From CAYNFH01 sp964396385 (lineage in GTDB: Bacteria > Armatimonadota > Chthonomonadetes > Chthonomonadales > CAJBBX01): a stretch of 25,209 nucleotides of DNA. Every line of letters starts with the position of its first letter. Within the stretch, counting starts at the first letter, position 1. Below the pieces are notes generated by a model. That model was not told the DNA's origin. It made no database searches and saw nothing but the letters and a program-made list of their open reading frames with translations. Below are positions 22,077 to 25,209 of the stretch, piece by piece. A program made the position numbers and the translations under genes. The stretch covers positions 1 to 25,209 of the forward strand of contig CAYNFH010000079.1 of the NCBI GenBank assembly GCA_964396385.1, given 5' to 3'.

Positions 22077-22215
22077 TTTCACCACAGTGGTCACAGAGAG
22101 CACAGAGAACGGCGGATGAGGCGATGGTGCGATGGGGCGATAAGGCGTCCGGAACCCGGCTACCCCTCATCCCCTCATCAGAATCTCAGCGTCCTCTGCG
22201 TACTCTGTGGTGAAA
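22077..22215. repeat. Palindromic CCACAGAG/CTCTGTGG repeat, copy 2
   Basis: The termini TTTCACCACAG (22077-22087) and CTGTGGTGAAA (22205-22215) are exact inverted repeats. Inside are CACAGAG and GATGAGG/GATGGGG units, the core GTCCGGAACCCGG and CCCCTCATC on the right. It fills the space between two convergent genes, where it could act as a two-way terminator. It is closely related to copy 1 at 15785. Confidence 0.85.
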
Positions 22216-22216
22216 C

Positions 22217-22678
22217 TCACGCCTTGTGCGGTGCGGGAGCGCAGGCGCCGCGCTTGGAGGGCTGCGGCGTTGAGGGAGTGATGGTGGCGGGAGAGCTGGT
22301 GGGCTGACCCATGTTCGGCGCCGGACAGGACGACGGCTGCGGAGCGAGGAGGACGTAGGCCCACGCGGCAATCGCCATGGCAAGCAGTACCGCCAGGATG
22401 AGCGCCGCCGCCGGCTGTCTCCTCCAGGCGAGCACGGGCCGATGGCGGGGCGCGGGCCTTGCCTGGGAGTTCAGGAACTCGACGAAGCGCGCCCGCGCGG
22501 CGCTCTGGGCGTAGGCGGAATCGGTCCGCAGGGTGCGGTGTACGTCATCCGCCAGTGCGGTCAGCTCCCGCAGCTCCACGTCTTCCGGAGGCGCGACATT
22601 GTCGCCGTTGGACCCGTAGCGCAGGTCCACCACGTGCCTCCAGAGAAGCTCACTTGTCTGCTCTTCTCGCGTATCCAC
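22217..22678 (-). CDS. Small membrane protein, candidate anti-sigma factor
   Basis: A 153-residue protein. The N-terminal 80 residues are charged and helical (ELRELTALADDVHRTLR, ARARFVEFLNSQ). One membrane helix follows (about 89-112), and a Pro/Ser/Thr-rich tail with two cysteines would lie outside. It starts 3 bp after the stop codon of an ECF sigma factor gene, the standard place for an anti-sigma factor, and the topology fits. The classical zinc motif HxxxCxxC of ZAS-type anti-sigmas is absent, so the assignment rests on context and topology. Its stop codon abuts the palindromic repeat at 22077-22215. Confidence 0.75.
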   Translation of the reverse strand: MDTREEQTSELLWRHVVDLRYGSNGDNVAPPEDVELRELTALADDVHRTLRTDSAYAQSAARARFVEFLNSQARPAPRHRPVLAWRRQPAAALILAVLLAMAIAAWAYVLLAPQPSSCPAPNMGQPTSSPATITPSTPQPSKRGACAPAPHKA

Positions 22679-22681
22679 GGT

Positions 22682-23332
22682 CTATCTTCCGCAAACGTCC
22701 TGCGACAGCCCGAAGTACCCCTGGTTGGCCACCAGCGTCCGGAGCTTCTTCATAGCCCGGTGCAGATGGGAGCTCACCGCAGTAAGCGACGGCTTGCCCA
22801 GGAGGGACGCGATGTCACGCCGCGAGAGGTCGCTCTCGAATGCAAGGACTATAACCTCTCGGTCCTCCGGTGGCAACCGGTCCAGGGAATTGCGGAGCAT
22901 TTCCCTCCGCTCCTCCTCCAGCAGGTAGTCCACCGGCGGGGCGCAGGAATCGATGAGATGGCGCGCCTGCGAGTCCGGATCGTCCAGAGAGTATGCGGGC
23001 GCCTTGCGCCTTCGGTTGCGCTCCGCGTGGACGAGCCTCCGGCAGATCTGGAGCAAGTAGGCCAGGTAGGGCGTGTTGTCTCCCGTCCGGAACCCGCCAA
23101 TGGCACGAAACGCCCGCACGAATGTCTCCGAGGCCACATCCTGCGCGGCATCCGGATCCTGTAACTGCCACCGGGCAAACCGGTGAATCTGCGTGTAGTA
23201 GCGGTCGAACAGCTCTACGAACGCCGCGTGGTCGCCGCCCTGTACCAGGCGAATTATCTCATGATCTGTCCGCGCCACAGCCTGTGTTCCGCTCCAGGGG
23301 AGGTAGTGCGCCACCCATAACGGTAATAGCAT
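22682..23332 (-). CDS. ECF-type RNA polymerase sigma factor
   Basis: A sigma-70-family protein of up to 216 residues. Region 2 is LFDRYYTQIHRFARWQLQDPDAAQDVASETFVRAFRAI, and region 4 is LDRLPPEDREVIVLAFESDLSRRDIASLLGKP with SSHLHRAMKKLRTL as the recognition helix. Regions 1 and 3 are missing, as expected for group 4 (ECF) factors. The ATG at 23332 is one choice; a GTG at 23278 gives VARTDHEIIRLVQ, closer to the usual ECF start. It is divergent from the carB C-half, with 58 bp between the two starts, and is followed by an anti-sigma-like gene. The signal and regulon are unknown. Confidence 0.92.
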   Translation of the reverse strand: MLLPLWVAHYLPWSGTQAVARTDHEIIRLVQGGDHAAFVELFDRYYTQIHRFARWQLQDPDAAQDVASETFVRAFRAIGGFRTGDNTPYLAYLLQICRRLVHAERNRRRKAPAYSLDDPDSQARHLIDSCAPPVDYLLEEERREMLRNSLDRLPPEDREVIVLAFESDLSRRDIASLLGKPSLTAVSSHLHRAMKKLRTLVANQGYFGLSQDVCGR

Positions 23333-23390
23333 TGCCGCCGGGGAGCGTCACGCAGAATCTCCCCAGAGATATGCCATTATTTGGAGTGAC
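23333..23390. promoter_or_regulatory. Divergent promoter region of sigma factor and carB C-half
   Basis: This short gap must hold both promoters. For carB, GGAG (23383-23386) lies four bases before ATG 23391. An AT-rich CCATTATTTGG (23374-23384) reads AATAAT on the minus strand, a 5/6 match to the -10 box, but no -35 partner is convincing. Confidence 0.4.
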
Positions 23391-25085
23391 ATGCAAGACC
23401 CACCCAACAAGAGGATCGTCGTCCTGGGGTCCGGCCCGATCCGGATCGGCCAGGGAATCGAGTTTGACTACTGCTCTGTCCACTGCGTGTGGGCTCTTCG
23501 GGAGGCGGGCTACACCGCCATTATCATTAACAACAATCCGGAGACGGTCAGCACGGACTTTGATACATCCGACCGCCTCTATTTCGAGCCCCTCACTCCC
23601 GAAGACGTCCTCCATATCATGGACCGCGAAGACCCGCTGGGAGTTATTGTGCAGTTCGGCGGGCAGACGGCCATCAATCTCGCCAAGCCGCTGCACGACG
23701 CGGGCATCCGAATCCTTGGCTCCAGCTTCGAATCCATCGACCTGGCGGAGGATCGGGACCGCTTCGAAAAGGTCCTGACCGAGCTCGGCATCCCCAAGCC
23801 GCCGGGACGGGCAGTGACCAGCATCGATGCGGCCGTTGCGGTAGCGGACGAGATCGGGTATCCGGTGCTGGTGCGGCCGTCTTATGTGCTCGGCGGGCGC
23901 GCCATGGAGATTATCTTCGGCGCGGACGATCTCCTCTCGTACATGCGGTACGTGGTGGACGTCTCCCCCAACGCCCCCATCCTGGTGGACAAGTACGTGC
24001 TGGGCAAGGAGGTGGAGGTCGACGTCATCAGCGACGGCGTGGACTGCCTCCTGCCCGGCATCATGGAGCACGTCGAGCGCGCGGGCGTCCACAGCGGCGA
24101 CTCCATGGCCGTCTACCCGCCCCAGTCCCTGAGCGACGACGTGATAGACCAGATCGTGCGCACGGCGACGGCCATCGCGCGGAGGCTGGAGGTGCGCGGG
24201 CTGATGAACATCCAGTACGTGGTGGGCGGAGAGACGGCCCAGGTGCTGGAGGTGAACCCGCGCGCGAGCCGCACGGTCCCCTACCTCTCGAAGATCACGG
24301 GCATCCCGATGGTGAAGGTCGCCACGAATGTGATGCTCGGCAAGACAGTGAAGGAGCAGGGCTATTCGGGCGGACTGTACCCCGAGGCGCCAATGCTCGC
24401 CGTGAAGGCGCCGGTCTTCAGCTTTCCCAAGCTCACCGGGGTGGACGTTCAGCTCGGGCCGGAGATGAAGTCCACCGGCGAGATCATGGGCATCGACACG
24501 GACTATGGCCGGGCGCTGTATAAGGCCATGGTGGCGTCCGGCGTAGACGTGCCGGTGCGCGGGAAGCTCATCGCGACCATCGCGGACCATGACAAGCCGG
24601 AGGCGCTGCCGATCATCCGGGACTTTGTGCGGCTGGGCTACTCCATATACGCCACCGCGGGCACCGCGCAGTTCCTCCGGGAGAACGGCATCGAGGCTAT
24701 CCCGGTGAGCAAGATCCGCGAGGGGGAGCCGAACCTCCTCGACCTGATCCGGAGCGGCGAGGTGCACCTGCTCATCAACACCCTCTCCACGGACAAGCGG
24801 ACGGAGCGGGAGGCCACTCACATCCGCCGGACGTCCGTGGAGATGGGCATCCCGTGCCTCACTTCGCTGGACACGGTGCGTGCGCTCCTGCTCTCCCTGG
24901 AGGCCCGGCAGCAGGGCCAGGAGTTCGCGTGCGAGACCATCGATGAGTACCTCATGGGAGAGTCGAGAGTCGAGAGTCGAGAGTCGAGAGACCAGAACCC
25001 CAAACCAGAGAGCGAAGCGACGAACGCAACGCTGGAGCAAACTCTTGCTCACGACTCACGACTCAGGACTCACGACTCCGGATGA
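23391..25085 (+). CDS. carB: Carbamoyl phosphate synthase large subunit, C-terminal half
   Basis: A 564-residue protein matching the second half of CarB. It has the pre-ATP-grasp region (VLGSGPIRIGQGIEFDYCSVH), the carbamate-phosphorylating ATP-grasp domain (VRPSYVLGGRAMEI, EVEVDVISDG, AGVHSGDSMAVYPP, EVNPRASRTVPYLSK) and the allosteric MGS-like domain (about 385-520, ATAGTAQFLRENGI). It would form carbamoyl phosphate from carbamate and ATP in complex with the N-half at 19592 and a CarA. The natural end is near ETIDEYLMG (about 24955). The last 41 or so residues are read from the palindromic GAGTCGA repeat and are Ser/Arg/Glu-rich. The TGA overlaps the ATG of the downstream Smr gene. A separate promoter is expected, since the divergent sigma gene lies upstream. 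Confidence 0.95.
   Translation: MQDPPNKRIVVLGSGPIRIGQGIEFDYCSVHCVWALREAGYTAIIINNNPETVSTDFDTSDRLYFEPLTPEDVLHIMDREDPLGVIVQFGGQTAINLAKPLHDAGIRILGSSFESIDLAEDRDRFEKVLTELGIPKPPGRAVTSIDAAVAVADEIGYPVLVRPSYVLGGRAMEIIFGADDLLSYMRYVVDVSPNAPILVDKYVLGKEVEVDVISDGVDCLLPGIMEHVERAGVHSGDSMAVYPPQSLSDDVIDQIVRTATAIARRLEVRGLMNIQYVVGGETAQVLEVNPRASRTVPYLSKITGIPMVKVATNVMLGKTVKEQGYSGGLYPEAPMLAVKAPVFSFPKLTGVDVQLGPEMKSTGEIMGIDTDYGRALYKAMVASGVDVPVRGKLIATIADHDKPEALPIIRDFVRLGYSIYATAGTAQFLRENGIEAIPVSKIREGEPNLLDLIRSGEVHLLINTLSTDKRTEREATHIRRTSVEMGIPCLTSLDTVRALLLSLEARQQGQEFACETIDEYLMGESRVESRESRDQNPKPESEATNATLEQTLAHDSRLRTHDSG
24960..25078. repeat. Palindromic GAGTCGA/ACGACTC repeat at the carB C-half 3' end
   Basis: The left arm has four tandem GAGTCGA units (24960-24987) plus GAG. 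The right arm has ACGACTC, ACGACTC, AGGACTC, ACGACTC (25051-25078), complementary to GAGTCGT. About 60 bp lie between the arms. The whole element is inside the open frame and ends four bases before the Smr start codon. Confidence 0.85.
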
Positions 25086-25209
25086 AGTACGACGAGTCCG
25101 TCGACTTCCACCATTACACCGCCCGGCAGATGGTGGCCTGGCTGGAGGCCAAGTGGGCCAGCCGGCACTGGCAAGGCATGCGGCGGGTGGAGATTATCCA
25201 CGGGCAGGG
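25082..25209 (+). CDS. Smr-domain protein, 3' end outside window
   Basis: The first 42 residues are visible. ATG 25082 overlaps the carB stop codon (ATGA). The sequence VDFHHYTARQMVAWLEAKW...MRRVEIIHGQG follows the Smr-domain plan, in which VDLHG-type residues open a helix and RVxIIHGKG precedes the catalytic loop. Smr domains have nuclease or nicking activity, in MutS2 or as stand-alone proteins. The position of the domain at the N-terminus suggests a small stand-alone Smr protein, but the rest is missing. Translation is probably coupled to carB. Confidence 0.8.
   Translation, partial: MKYDESVDFHHYTARQMVAWLEAKWASRHWQGMRRVEIIHGQ

Noticed and set aside
21271..23390. Insertion sequence or integrated element separating the carB halves
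   Set aside because: No transposase, integrase, terminal inverted repeats around the segment or target duplication; only a single dispersed palindrome lies inside.
23259..25052. Minus-strand open frame of 597 codons opposite carB C-half
   Set aside because: The plus frame matches CarB throughout; the antisense product is His/Arg/Val-rich without recognisable domains.

Overview
This is a GC-rich bacterial chromosomal window with compact genes, short operons on both strands and many structured repeats between genes. There is no rRNA, tRNA, CRISPR array, transposase or phage gene. The organism cannot be named from the sequence. A menaquinone-type menG-polyprenyl synthase pair, lipoprotein signals, a NarL-type regulatory cluster and a carbamoyl phosphate synthase large subunit split into two genes suggest a deep-branching, free-living Gram-negative-like phylum (Armatimonadota-like is a guess, not a demonstration).

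Layout. 1-3856 (+) is a signalling cluster: the 3' part of a CHASE3-like histidine kinase, a receiver-HisKA_3 kinase translationally coupled to a LuxR-type response regulator that starts at TTG, and a second LuxR-type regulator whose receiver lacks the phospho-acceptor Asp and the conserved Lys. 4020-5090 (+) encodes a secreted repeat-poor protein. The gene pair 3161-5090 is flanked by two ungapped, about 71% identical copies of a 140-bp intergenic element. 5525-8449 (-) holds a zinc-ribbon membrane protein, LarC (nickel-pincer cofactor) and a GNAT acetyltransferase; the last two are 2 bp apart. 8491-11043 (+) encodes a very large two-module ABC-2-like permease. 11044-13753 (-) is menG, polyprenyl diphosphate synthase and a HAD-IIA phosphatase, an arrangement like the menaquinone side-chain genes of Bacillus. 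13969-16812 (+) encodes a VWA-domain lipoprotein and an unrecognised membrane protein. 16813-17280 is a gene-free stretch with several perfect palindromes (22, 16 and 28 bp). 17281-18513 (+) is an NHS-family nucleoside/sugar symporter, and 18794-19507 (+) is a membrane-anchored, divergent macro-like domain protein.

19592-25085 holds the most notable arrangement. The two halves of CarB are separate + strand genes, each a complete ATP-grasp half. About 2.1 kb lies between them, carrying a SAM methyltransferase (overlapping the first half by 4 bp) and a divergent ECF-type sigma factor with an anti-sigma-like partner. The second half ends inside a palindromic heptamer repeat and overlaps the start of an Smr-domain gene that runs off the window.

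A second theme is a set of modular palindromic repeats: left arm of short tandem 7-8-mers, a core resembling CCGGAWTYCGG, right arm the complement. At least eight occur, most within about 20 bp of a start or stop codon, and some are translated into protein ends.
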